NCBI RefSeq assembly: GCF_003086775.1
Contig: NZ_CP026001.1
Location: forward strand, 3,996,125 to 4,060,124
From: Stenotrophomonas sp. ZAC14D1_NAIMI4_1
GTDB taxonomy: Bacteria > Pseudomonadota > Gammaproteobacteria > Xanthomonadales > Xanthomonadaceae
Direction: 5' to 3'
DNA: 64,000 bases
The position numbers and the translations under genes were made by a program. The notes below the pieces were generated by a model. The model had not been told where the DNA came from. It was given only the letters and a program-made list of their open reading frames with translations, and made no database searches. Below, piece after piece: positions 17,230 through 25,233 of the stretch; the first letter of the stretch is position 1, and every line of letters begins with the position of its first letter.

Positions 17230-17606
17230 GGTTTGTCGCGATCTGCACGCTCTGACAGCTTTCGCAACGTTGCTGCAAATGTTCGTACTTTTTCTACTTT
17301 GAAACTTTCCTCATTGGCAGCACGGGCGCCCAGTGCGAATCATGTACCGCCACCGAAAACGGGTGGCACGGGCTTGCAATCCCGTTTGATAGCCATGTTG
17401 GTTACGCTTGCCTGCCGGCGTCGCCCATCCCCTATGGGTGGCGTCGGCAGGCATTCTGCCCGCGCACCTATGGCGGGCGGTGCGTGGGGGCCTCGTGCCC
17501 GCCGGCGCTTTGCATGGCTATCACCGGTATTGCAACCACGCACCGTCCGCCGCCCTTGCTGTCAAGCAGGGTGGCTTCTCTTTGCCGCATGCATAAGGAA
17601 GCCGTC
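17230..17606 (+). ncRNA. putative structured leader RNA, copy B
   Basis: Second copy of the leader at 11948-12321. The long helix here pairs TTGCAAT with ATTGCAA and GATAGCCATG with CATGGCTATC, whereas copy A pairs TTCCAAT with ATTGGAA and GGTAAC-CCAG with CTGG-GTTACC. The arms therefore changed together. The hairpins GCCACC/GGTGGC and GCCGGCGTCGCCCA/TGGGTGGCGTCGGC and the final GCCGCCCT/AGGGTGGC hairpin are retained, the last with a G-U pair. Confidence 0.5.
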
Positions 17607-18008
17607 ATGAAAACCACACGTTACCCCTACCTCTTCGCCACCCTGGGCGAGGCCGCCAACACGCTGCCCGACGAACTCGCCCAGCCGTTGGAAACCACCC
17701 TTGCCGCCCAGCAGTCTGGGGAAGGCATCACCCTGCTGGACAGCCTGCAGCGCATCCGCCAGGTGGAAGGCGCCGATGGCCAGCCGCTGCGGCGCAAAGG
17801 GCGCAACACGGCCCAGTGCATGGCCTTGGCCCGCATCAACCGGGCAAACGCCGGGCTGACCGTGCTGCTGGAGCTGCTGCACGCCAGCGAGCGCGTGCGC
17901 GAGGATGGCGATGAAGCGCAGCAGATCGGCAACGACGTGCGTGAGGGCCTGCTGCTGGCCTGCCGCGGGTTGTCTGAGTATGTGGATGAGCAGGTGCACG
18001 TGGCCTGA
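17607..18008 (+). CDS. hypothetical protein, 133 aa (paralogue B of a duplicated pair)
   Basis: Near copy of the protein at 12322-12717, with the same start context (AAGGAA, then ATG, and the in-frame MHKEAV upstream). It differs by scattered substitutions and an extra SG dipeptide near residue 41. The C-terminal half from GRNTAQCMALARINRANAGL to the end is almost unchanged. Retention of an intact frame in both copies, with mainly conservative changes, argues that both are functional. Function unknown. It lies convergent to the RND permease gene. Confidence 0.78.
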   Translation: MKTTRYPYLFATLGEAANTLPDELAQPLETTLAAQQSGEGITLLDSLQRIRQVEGADGQPLRRKGRNTAQCMALARINRANAGLTVLLELLHASERVREDGDEAQQIGNDVREGLLLACRGLSEYVDEQVHVA

Positions 18009-18016
18009 GGCCATTC

Positions 18017-18078
18017 CGCCGGGCGTGGCCCGGCGCTACCCGTAGATTCCTGTAGAGCCGAGCGTGGGCTCGGCTCTA
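18017..18078. repeat. SMAG palindrome pair downstream of module B
   Basis: CCGCCGGGCGTGGCCCGGCG-CTAC is followed by TGTAGAGCCGAGCGTGGGCT ending in CTAC. It lies in the convergent gap between the 133-aa ORF and the RND permease gene. Confidence 0.85.
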
Positions 18079-18091
18079 CAACGGGTCGGCA

Positions 18092-21000
18092 CTATCGACG
18101 CCCGAACGTACGCATGACGATCACGAAGAACAGCGGCACGAACACCAGCCCAAGCAGGGTGCCCACCACCATGCCGCCCAGCACGCCGGTGCCGATGGCC
18201 CGTTGCGCGCCCGACCCGGCACCGCTGGCCAGTACCAGCGGTAGCACGCCCAGCCCGAAGGCCAGCGAGGTCATGATGATCGGCCGCAGGCGGTCGCGCA
18301 CGGCATGCAGCGTGGCGTCGATCAGCTCAGCACCGTTCTGCAGATGCTCCCGCGCAAAGGCGACGATGAGGATGGCGTTCTTGCTGGTCAGGCCGACCGT
18401 GGTCAGCATGGCCACCTGGAAGTAGATGTCGCGTTCCAGCCCGGCAACCGTATTGGCGAGGACAGCACCGAGGATGCCCAGCGGGGCAACCAGCAACACC
18501 GCCGTCGGCACCGCCCAGCTCTCGTACAGGGCGGCCAGGCACAGGAACACTACTACGATGGACAGGACGAACAGCAGCAACGCCTGAGAACGCGACCCCT
18601 GTTCCTGCACCGCCGCGCCAGTCCACTCCAGGCTGAACCCTGCCGGCAGCTCTGCCGCCAGCCGCTCGATTTCCGCCATCGCCTCGCCCGACGCAACACC
18701 CGGGGCCGGCTCACCCTGTATCTCCATGGCGGACACACCACTCTGCCGCTCCAGGCGTGGCGATGCATGCGACCAATCCGCGCGCGCAAACGATGCGAAG
18801 GGCACCATGCTGCCTTGCGCGTTCTTCACCGACCACAGATTCAGATCGTCCTTCTTCATGCGGAAGGGCGCATCCGCCTGCACATACACACGCTTGGTGC
18901 GACCACGGTCCACGAAATCGGCCACGTAGCGCCCGCCCCACGCCGCACTGAGGGTGCCCAGTGCGTTGGCCGGGTCCAGGCCGTGGGAACGCGCACGGGC
19001 GGTATCCACGTCGATCTTCAGGGTGGGGGCGTCTGCCATGCCGTTGGCGCGCATCCGGGCCAGCGCTGGATTCTCTGCGGCGGCGGCAAGCAGCTGGTCA
19101 CGCGCTGCCGCCAGCGCCGCATGCCCATGCCCCGCATCGTCCTTCAGGAAGAAGCTGAAGCCGGACACCGTTCCCAGACCGGGCACCGGTGGCGGCGAAA
19201 GCACGTACATGCTCGCATCTCCGTGCCTGGCCAGGGCTTTCGACGCGCGGGCCACAATGGCATCGGCCGAATCTGCCGCCGGTCGCTCGGACCAATCCTT
19301 CAACCGCAGAAAGGCCAAGCCCGAGTTCTGCCCCATGCCGGAGTAGTTGTAGCCGGCGACAGTGAACATCGATTCGACCACGGGGTCTTCCTGCAGGAAG
19401 TAGTTCTCCACGAATGCGAGCGCGTCCTGGGTTCGCGAGAGCGTAGAACCCACCGGCGTCTGCACCAGAACCACCAGCGTGCCTTGGTCTTCATTGGGCA
19501 GGAACGAACTGGGCAGGCGCACGAACAGCACGGTCATCACCGCCCCCAGTGCCAGGAAGGCCAGCAGGAAGCGCCGCGGCCGGGCAAGGACTCCCCCGAC
19601 GCCACGCTGGTACACCGAGCTGGCGCGGTCGAACCGCCGGTTGAACGCGGAGAACAGCCGCCCAAGTACGCCCGCCTGCGGGGCGTGCCCAACGCCGTGG
19701 GCAGCGGGCTTCAGCAACGTGGCGCAGAGGGCCGGGGTGAGGATGATCGCCACGATGACCGACAGCGCCATGGCAGAGACCAGCGTGGCAGTGAACTGCC
19801 GGTAGATGACACCCGTGGCACCCTGCATGAAGGCCATCGGCACGAACACGGCCGACAGCACCACACCAATGCCCACCAGCGCGCCGGTGATCTGATCCAT
19901 CGACTTGCGCGTGGCATCGCGGGCGGAGAGTCCCTCCTCGGCCATGATGCGCTCGACGTTCTCCACCACCACGATCGCATCATCCACCAGCAGGCCGATG
20001 GCCAGGACCATGGCGAACATCGTCAGCATGTTCACCGAGAAGCCCAGGAACGCCAGAATGCCGAACGTGCCCAGCAGCACCACGGGCACGGCAATGGTCG
20101 GGATGAGCGTGGCCCGCAGGTTCTGCAGGAACAGATACATCACCACGAACACCAGCACGATGGCTTCCAGCAGGGTCTTGACCACGCCGTTGATGGACAG
20201 CCGCACAAAGGGCGTCGTGTCGTACGGAACGACCGCCTTCACCCCCGCCGGCATGCCCGGGCCCAGCGCTTCCACCGCCTTGTCGATGGCCGCGCGGGTT
20301 TCCAGCGCATTCGCGCCCGGCGCAAGCGAAATGCCGATGCCCGCGGCGGGCTTGCCGTTCAGGCGGTTGCCGAAGTCGTAGCTCTCCGCCCCCAGTTCAA
20401 TGCGCGCCACATCGCCCAGCCGCAGTACGCCACCGTGTTCCTGGCTGCGGATGACCACCTGGGCAAACTCGGCCGCCGTGCGCTTGGGCGACGCCCCTTC
20501 GATGAACGCGCTCAACTGCTGTTCCTGCACGGCGGGCGCGCCGCCGATCTCGCCCAGCGGCACCTGCAGGTTCTCCGCGCCGATGGCGCTGACCAGCTCA
20601 TCGACGGACAACTGGTAGCGGTCCATCTTGACCGGGTCCAGCCAGATACGCATCGCGTACTTGCCGCCAAACTCTCGTACCTGCCCTACCCCGGGTACCC
20701 GCCGGATGGCGTCGGCTACGGTGGAGCCCACGTAATCCGAAACGTCGGCTTCATTCATCCGCCCGTCTTCAGAGACGAAGGCCAGCATCTGCAGGTAGCC
20801 ACCGTTGGACTTGGTCACTGCCAGCCCGCGGCGTTGCAGCGCCTCGGGCAGCGACGGCATGGCCAGCTGCACCCGGCCCTGCACCTGGGTCTGCGCCTGG
20901 TCCAGATCGATGCCGTTCCTGAAGACCACGTTGATCATCGCGTAGCCACCATAGGAGTAGCTCTGCGAGGAGAAGTGCAGCATGCCGTCCAGGCCCGCCA

Positions 21001-21205
21001 GCTGTTGTTCCACCACCTGCACCACGGTTTCCTCGATGACGCTGGCCGACGCACCGGGGTAGATGCCGGTGATGGTGATGGTGGGCGGCGCCACGTCCGG
21101 GTACATCGCGACCGGCATGCGCACCAGGGCCAGGCCGCCCACCAGCATGATGAGCAGCGCGATGACCCAGGCGAAGATAGGGCGATCGATGAAGAAACGT
21201 GCCAT
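18092..21205 (-). CDS. RND efflux pump permease, HAE-1 (AcrB/MexB-like)
   Basis: A 1037-aa inner-membrane proton-driven drug exporter that assembles as a trimer. It begins with the canonical MARFFIDRPIFAWVIALLIM and has the 12-helix RND layout with two large periplasmic loops. The proton-relay pair is in GLLVDDAIVVVENVER in helix 4. The start codon overlaps the adaptor stop by one base (TGATG), so translation is coupled. No outer-membrane channel gene follows, so it must use a TolC-like partner encoded elsewhere. S. maltophilia has several Sme pumps of two-gene type; I cannot assign which one this is. Confidence 0.93.
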   Translation of the reverse strand: MARFFIDRPIFAWVIALLIMLVGGLALVRMPVAMYPDVAPPTITITGIYPGASASVIEETVVQVVEQQLAGLDGMLHFSSQSYSYGGYAMINVVFRNGIDLDQAQTQVQGRVQLAMPSLPEALQRRGLAVTKSNGGYLQMLAFVSEDGRMNEADVSDYVGSTVADAIRRVPGVGQVREFGGKYAMRIWLDPVKMDRYQLSVDELVSAIGAENLQVPLGEIGGAPAVQEQQLSAFIEGASPKRTAAEFAQVVIRSQEHGGVLRLGDVARIELGAESYDFGNRLNGKPAAGIGISLAPGANALETRAAIDKAVEALGPGMPAGVKAVVPYDTTPFVRLSINGVVKTLLEAIVLVFVVMYLFLQNLRATLIPTIAVPVVLLGTFGILAFLGFSVNMLTMFAMVLAIGLLVDDAIVVVENVERIMAEEGLSARDATRKSMDQITGALVGIGVVLSAVFVPMAFMQGATGVIYRQFTATLVSAMALSVIVAIILTPALCATLLKPAAHGVGHAPQAGVLGRLFSAFNRRFDRASSVYQRGVGGVLARPRRFLLAFLALGAVMTVLFVRLPSSFLPNEDQGTLVVLVQTPVGSTLSRTQDALAFVENYFLQEDPVVESMFTVAGYNYSGMGQNSGLAFLRLKDWSERPAADSADAIVARASKALARHGDASMYVLSPPPVPGLGTVSGFSFFLKDDAGHGHAALAAARDQLLAAAAENPALARMRANGMADAPTLKIDVDTARARSHGLDPANALGTLSAAWGGRYVADFVDRGRTKRVYVQADAPFRMKKDDLNLWSVKNAQGSMVPFASFARADWSHASPRLERQSGVSAMEIQGEPAPGVASGEAMAEIERLAAELPAGFSLEWTGAAVQEQGSRSQALLLFVLSIVVVFLCLAALYESWAVPTAVLLVAPLGILGAVLANTVAGLERDIYFQVAMLTTVGLTSKNAILIVAFAREHLQNGAELIDATLHAVRDRLRPIIMTSLAFGLGVLPLVLASGAGSGAQRAIGTGVLGGMVVGTLLGLVFVPLFFVIVMRTFGRR

Positions 21206-22347
21206 CAGCCTTCAGCGCCCTGCACGGGCGCGCTTGCCTCCACCGGGGAAATGCGGCTGCCCGGCTGCAGCTTGTGCTGGCCCTGCACCACCACGCGCTC
21301 GCCGGCACGCAGGCCGTCCTCCACCAGCCAGCGCTCGCCCAGCGCCCGGCCCAGCTGGACGGCGCGGTTGGCGACCGTGCCCTCACCGTCCACCACCATG
21401 ACGTGCGTCCTGCCGGTGGCATCGCGCGAGACGGCCTGCATCGGCACCAGCAGCGCCTCGCGGCGCACACCCGCGCCAATGGAAGCCGATACGTACATGC
21501 CCGGCAGCAGCACGCCATCAGGGTTGGCAACGCGGACCCGCAATGCGTACGTGCCGGTGCCGGGGTCCACGCTTACATCGGAGAACTGCAGGGTGCCGCT
21601 CTGCTGCAGGCGGCTGCCATCCTCCAGTTGGATAGCCACCGGCAGCTGCCGGTTGTCCGTCAACCGCCCATCGGCGATATCCCGCCTGAGCTGCAGCCAC
21701 TCGGCAGCAGACTGCGAAAGATCCACATACATCGGGTCCAGGCCGCGCACGGTGGTGAGCGCTTCGGGCTGGTGCGAGGTGACCAGTGCCCCTTCGGTCA
21801 CGTTGGAGCGCCCGATACGGCCACTGATGGGCGCGGCAATACGCGCGTGGTCCAGCGCCACCTTGGCGGTCTGCAGCGAGGCCATCGCCATCTGTATGTC
21901 CGCCTCGGCGCGCTGGTAGGCCGCCGCTGAGCGGTCCTTGTCCTGCAGGCTGACCAGCCGCGAATCCGCCAGCTGCGCCAGGCGCCGGGCTTCCTCGCGG
22001 GCGGCGCTACAGGTGGCATAGGCATGGTTCAAGCGCGCTTTGGCTTCATCCCGGCCCGCACGCAGCGTGATGTCGTCCAGCTGGTAGAGCGGTTGCCCGG
22101 CCCGGACCTGGCTGCCCTCTTCAAACAGGCGCCGGGCGACGATGCCATCCACCTGCGGGCGCACCTCCGCCTGTTGCGCGGCAACGGCTCGCCCCGGAAG
22201 GACCACATGGAGTGCGGCGTCTTCGGGCTGCAGGGTATGAACGTGTACCGAGGGCAGCGTGGTGGCTTCGTCGGGCGCCGATGGCGCGCAGGCCGCGAGC
22301 AGCGTGACAAGCGCGAGCGCCGTGAATCGTTTGGGCAGGAACTGCAT
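21205..22347 (-). CDS. RND efflux periplasmic adaptor lipoprotein (MexA/AcrA-like)
   Basis: Membrane-fusion protein of 380 aa that links the RND permease to an outer-membrane channel. The N-terminus is a lipoprotein signal with lipobox LAAC, giving lipidated Cys20. Then come a lipoyl/barrel-sandwich half (VRPQVDGIVARRLFEEGSQV), an alpha-helical hairpin, the second half (RIAAPISGRIGRSNV) and beta-barrel and membrane-proximal domains. The ATG at 22347 (MQFLPKRF) begins the signal sequence directly; the longer frame upstream has no signal. It is first in a two-gene operon with the permease. Confidence 0.92.
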   Translation of the reverse strand: MQFLPKRFTALALVTLLAACAPSAPDEATTLPSVHVHTLQPEDAALHVVLPGRAVAAQQAEVRPQVDGIVARRLFEEGSQVRAGQPLYQLDDITLRAGRDEAKARLNHAYATCSAAREEARRLAQLADSRLVSLQDKDRSAAAYQRAEADIQMAMASLQTAKVALDHARIAAPISGRIGRSNVTEGALVTSHQPEALTTVRGLDPMYVDLSQSAAEWLQLRRDIADGRLTDNRQLPVAIQLEDGSRLQQSGTLQFSDVSVDPGTGTYALRVRVANPDGVLLPGMYVSASIGAGVRREALLVPMQAVSRDATGRTHVMVVDGEGTVANRAVQLGRALGERWLVEDGLRAGERVVVQGQHKLQPGSRISPVEASAPVQGAEG

Positions 22348-22545
22348 GGGCGGCACTCGAGGGTGGCGGTGGGTTCCGCCGGACATGCGCGCAGGCGGAC
22401 AGCAGTGCGCTATTCCACGCGCCGCGCCCGGCAAATGCCATGCAACGAATCCGAAAATGCCCTGCGCAGAAGGCGCGGTTCAGTGCCGGGTTGGCCAGCC
22501 ATCAGCAAAGGGGCAATGCGTGCCGTGCGGATTGCAACGCTGCGC

Positions 22546-23586
22546 TCAGCGATAGCTGACCGTCAGCGTGGCCTGCCCTTCCACGACACCCGAGCTGAAC
22601 GTTCCCGCCGCCCTGTAATAGCGGGCCGCCAGCCCAATGTTCTGCGGGCCATTCTGCGTTGCTGGCAGCGACCAGGTCTGGCCCAGCACCACCGGGTTGC
22701 CATCGCGCAGCAGCTCCACCTGCACCGCACCGGCCGTGGCATTTCGCGTCGGCGTCAAGCGGCTGCTGGTATTGCCCGCCGCATTGGCATCGGTCAACGT
22801 CAGCTCCGCGGGGAAGGCACCATTGCAGCGCATCACTACGTTGAAGCCGAGCTGACCTGCAGTGCTGCCGGCACCGGGAAGATCGGCGGCTTGAACGTCC
22901 TTCAGCTCCACTGAGGTGTCGTCCAGGGTGCATGTGCGACTTCTGATGTTTGCCGAAATGCGATAGGCATCGGTCTTGACCAGGTGCGGGTACCTGGGTG
23001 CAGCATGCGTAATAGTGCCCAGGCTGGTTTCAGGCACGGCCCGCATCTCCCCACCCCGCGATACCGCCGCCACGTAGACGATGGACCACCGTGATACCCC
23101 TGAAATGTTCAAGCCGCTGACATGCAATGGCGTTCTGATGTCGAAAGGTTGCGCGCGGGAGGGCCCTCCCCCACTGCTTCCCTCGACCGAGCTTTTAAAT
23201 ATCAACAACGGCGACTGCGGCTGCCCCAGCAGCCCAAATGCCGGGTAAGACTCGCCGCTCACAGTCACGTTCCGCACGAATTCCAGGCCGGTGATGCTTG
23301 GGCTCACATCGATGGGGATGTCACCGCCGGGGCAGTTCATGAGGAAGCGGACGCTACCACCTGACCTGAAGTCAGCGACCAGCAGGTCGGGCTCGGCATC
23401 GTCCCACGCATTCACCACGAGGTTGATCTGCTGGCCCGGCTCCACGGCGGTACACGCCTGTGCAATGGCAGGCGCAAACAGTGCCAAGGCCATCGCCCCC
23501 CACAGCATGCGTACGCGGCCGGACAAGCAGGTGTGGCTCTTCCTGGCTGGCGCGAAACTCTCTTGGGAAAAATATGAAACCTTCAT
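22546..23586 (-). CDS. fimbrial tip adhesin, second of a tandem pair
   Basis: A 346-aa two-domain fimbrial protein: signal peptide ending in AIAQA|CT, an N-terminal receptor-binding-type domain (about 45-190) and a C-terminal pilin domain (about 205-346) with a Cys pair and a beta-zipper tail ending in ATLTVSYR. Domain layout and length fit a chaperone-usher tip adhesin. It is homologous to the protein encoded just upstream along the full length, including ACT-x-PG, AVSRGGEM, TCTL-DT-V-LK and MRCNGAFP. It is the last gene of the usher operon. Receptor unknown. Confidence 0.85.
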   Translation of the reverse strand: MKVSYFSQESFAPARKSHTCLSGRVRMLWGAMALALFAPAIAQACTAVEPGQQINLVVNAWDDAEPDLLVADFRSGGSVRFLMNCPGGDIPIDVSPSITGLEFVRNVTVSGESYPAFGLLGQPQSPLLIFKSSVEGSSGGGPSRAQPFDIRTPLHVSGLNISGVSRWSIVYVAAVSRGGEMRAVPETSLGTITHAAPRYPHLVKTDAYRISANIRSRTCTLDDTSVELKDVQAADLPGAGSTAGQLGFNVVMRCNGAFPAELTLTDANAAGNTSSRLTPTRNATAGAVQVELLRDGNPVVLGQTWSLPATQNGPQNIGLAARYYRAAGTFSSGVVEGQATLTVSYR

Positions 23587-23683
23587 CGGAATCTCCAGTG
23601 CTGACCGCGACAGCGCTTTGTCAGCGGCTCATGCCCTTGTTGTCTTGTGTGCGTAGCCCGATGTACTGCGGCTCTGTAATCAT

Positions 23684-24697
23684 TCAGCGGTAGGTTGCGG
23701 TGAGCGTTGCCTGGCCCTGCACCACACCGGGACCGAAGCTGCCCGCCTGGCGGTAGTAGCGCGCGCCAAGTGTGATGTCCTGCGGACCGGCCTGGCCTTG
23801 CGCAAGCGCCCACGACTGGCCCAACACCACCGGCACACCCTCGCGCAGCAGCTGCACACGTACGCCCTGTGCATCGGCGGCGCTGGTAGGCGTCAGCAGG
23901 CTGGTTGTGTTTCCCGGAGCATTGGCATCGACCAGGGTCAACGTCAGCGGAAATGCACCATTGCAGCTCATTGCCACGGTGAAGGTCTGCGTCTGGGCAT
24001 CGCTGCCTGCGGAGGGAAGATCACCCGCGCTCACGCTCTTCAGCGTCACGGTGGTATCGGACAGCGTGCAGGTCTTGGTGCGCAGGTTGGCCGTCACACT
24101 GAAGCTCTCGGTCTTTGACAATGAAGGATCCGCGCGGTACGCATGCGTGGCACTGCCCACCACCGTAGTCGGCAGGCCCTGCATCTCGCCGCCACGGGAA
24201 ACCGCAGCGACCTGCAGCGTAGACCAGCGGAAGCCTCCTGTAATGCCGGTACCTGGGGAGCTCAGCGGCTGCTTCGCGTTGAACGGTTCTGTGCGGGCCT
24301 CGCTGCCGTTGCCAATCAGATACTGGAAGACCAGAAGCGGACTGCGCGGCCGACCTGCGACCGAGTACGCCGGAAATATCCCGCCCCCCAAGGTCACATG
24401 CCGCTCGAAGATCAGGTCTGGCATTGCCGGCGTAACAATCACGGACGTGGGCGTACCCGGCGAGCATCCATATAGAAAGTTCGCGTTTCCGGCGGGAGCC
24501 CAGCTGCTGATAAGCACATCGGGGGCGGTATCATCCCAGGTATCGATGATGAGATCTGCGTTGCCCCCCGGGTAGGCGCCCGTACACGCTACCGCCGTTG
24601 TGCTGCACACGGCGATCGCCAGTGCGGCGAGAACCGTGCTACCCGCGCGCCGGCGCGAGAAGGCCCGGGACGTTGCAGTGGTGGAAGACATCTTCAT
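23684..24697 (-). CDS. fimbrial tip adhesin, first of a tandem pair
   Basis: A 337-aa two-domain adhesin with signal peptide (cut near TAVA|CT), N-terminal lectin-type domain and C-terminal pilin domain ending in ATLTATYR for donor-strand exchange. It is paralogous to the next gene in the operon but clearly diverged in the N-terminal domain, while the pilin domain is better kept, as expected if receptor specificity differs. It lies 23 bp downstream of a pilin gene and 97 bp upstream of its paralogue. Confidence 0.85.
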   Translation of the reverse strand: MKMSSTTATSRAFSRRRAGSTVLAALAIAVCSTTAVACTGAYPGGNADLIIDTWDDTAPDVLISSWAPAGNANFLYGCSPGTPTSVIVTPAMPDLIFERHVTLGGGIFPAYSVAGRPRSPLLVFQYLIGNGSEARTEPFNAKQPLSSPGTGITGGFRWSTLQVAAVSRGGEMQGLPTTVVGSATHAYRADPSLSKTESFSVTANLRTKTCTLSDTTVTLKSVSAGDLPSAGSDAQTQTFTVAMSCNGAFPLTLTLVDANAPGNTTSLLTPTSAADAQGVRVQLLREGVPVVLGQSWALAQGQAGPQDITLGARYYRQAGSFGPGVVQGQATLTATYR

Positions 24698-24720
24698 GGC
24701 CGAACCTCATCGAAGGCGGG

Positions 24721-25233
24721 TCATTTGTAAACAGCGGTAACGGTGATGCTTGTGCTGACCTCGCCCGCCTTCAGCAGCGTGCCGCTCTTGCGGTAATAGC
24801 CGGCCCGCATCTCCAGCTTGCCGGTGGCCCCGCCATTGATGGGGACCGTCTTCTTGGAGCCCTTAAGCAGTGCCTCGATGCCCGTAGGGCCATCCATCAG
24901 CGTCACGGCCACGCCCTCGGCGCGGTTGGACGCGGCCAGGTTCTGCCAGTAGCCATCCTGCGCTGGATCAGCCGTGCCATCGAATGTCAGCTCCACGCTG
25001 GTCACACCCACGCAACCGGAAAGGTTGAGCACGGCCGACTTCAGCTTGTTTTCGTGGCCGTTCTTGAAATCAGTGGCATCGATCTCGTCCAGCGTCACCG
25101 GCACATCCGTCAGAGTGCAGGTGCCTGGCAGTACCTTGCCGGTGACGGTAATGGAGGCCGAGTTCGACTGCGCCTGTACCTGGGCTGCGGTACCCAGCAG
25201 CAGCATGGCCAGCAGTGATTGCGCCGTATTCAT
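24721..25233 (-). CDS. type 1-like fimbrial subunit
   Basis: A 170-aa pilin. The signal peptide ends at VQAQ|SN, followed by ASITVTGKVLPGTCTL with the first cysteine, a second cysteine in LNLSGCVGVTS, and the C-terminal beta-zipper STSITVTAVYK. These are the hallmarks of the FimA/PapA pilin fold. Its start codon overlaps the usher stop (ATGA), so it is translated after the usher. It may be a minor or adaptor subunit, since another pilin is encoded at 28105 on the other strand next to the chaperone. Confidence 0.88.
   Translation of the reverse strand: MNTAQSLLAMLLLGTAAQVQAQSNSASITVTGKVLPGTCTLTDVPVTLDEIDATDFKNGHENKLKSAVLNLSGCVGVTSVELTFDGTADPAQDGYWQNLAASNRAEGVAVTLMDGPTGIEALLKGSKKTVPINGGATGKLEMRAGYYRKSGTLLKAGEVSTSITVTAVYK

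Noticed and set aside
18305..21919. Open frame of 1204 aa on the plus strand opposite the RND genes
   Set aside because: Antisense of conserved AcrB/AcrA-like sequence; composition is histidine/arginine-rich noise.
18092..22347. Assigning a specific Sme pump name (for example SmeDE, SmeYZ, SmeGH)
   Set aside because: The two-gene layout without an outer-membrane channel gene rules out some, but sequence memory alone cannot decide among the rest.
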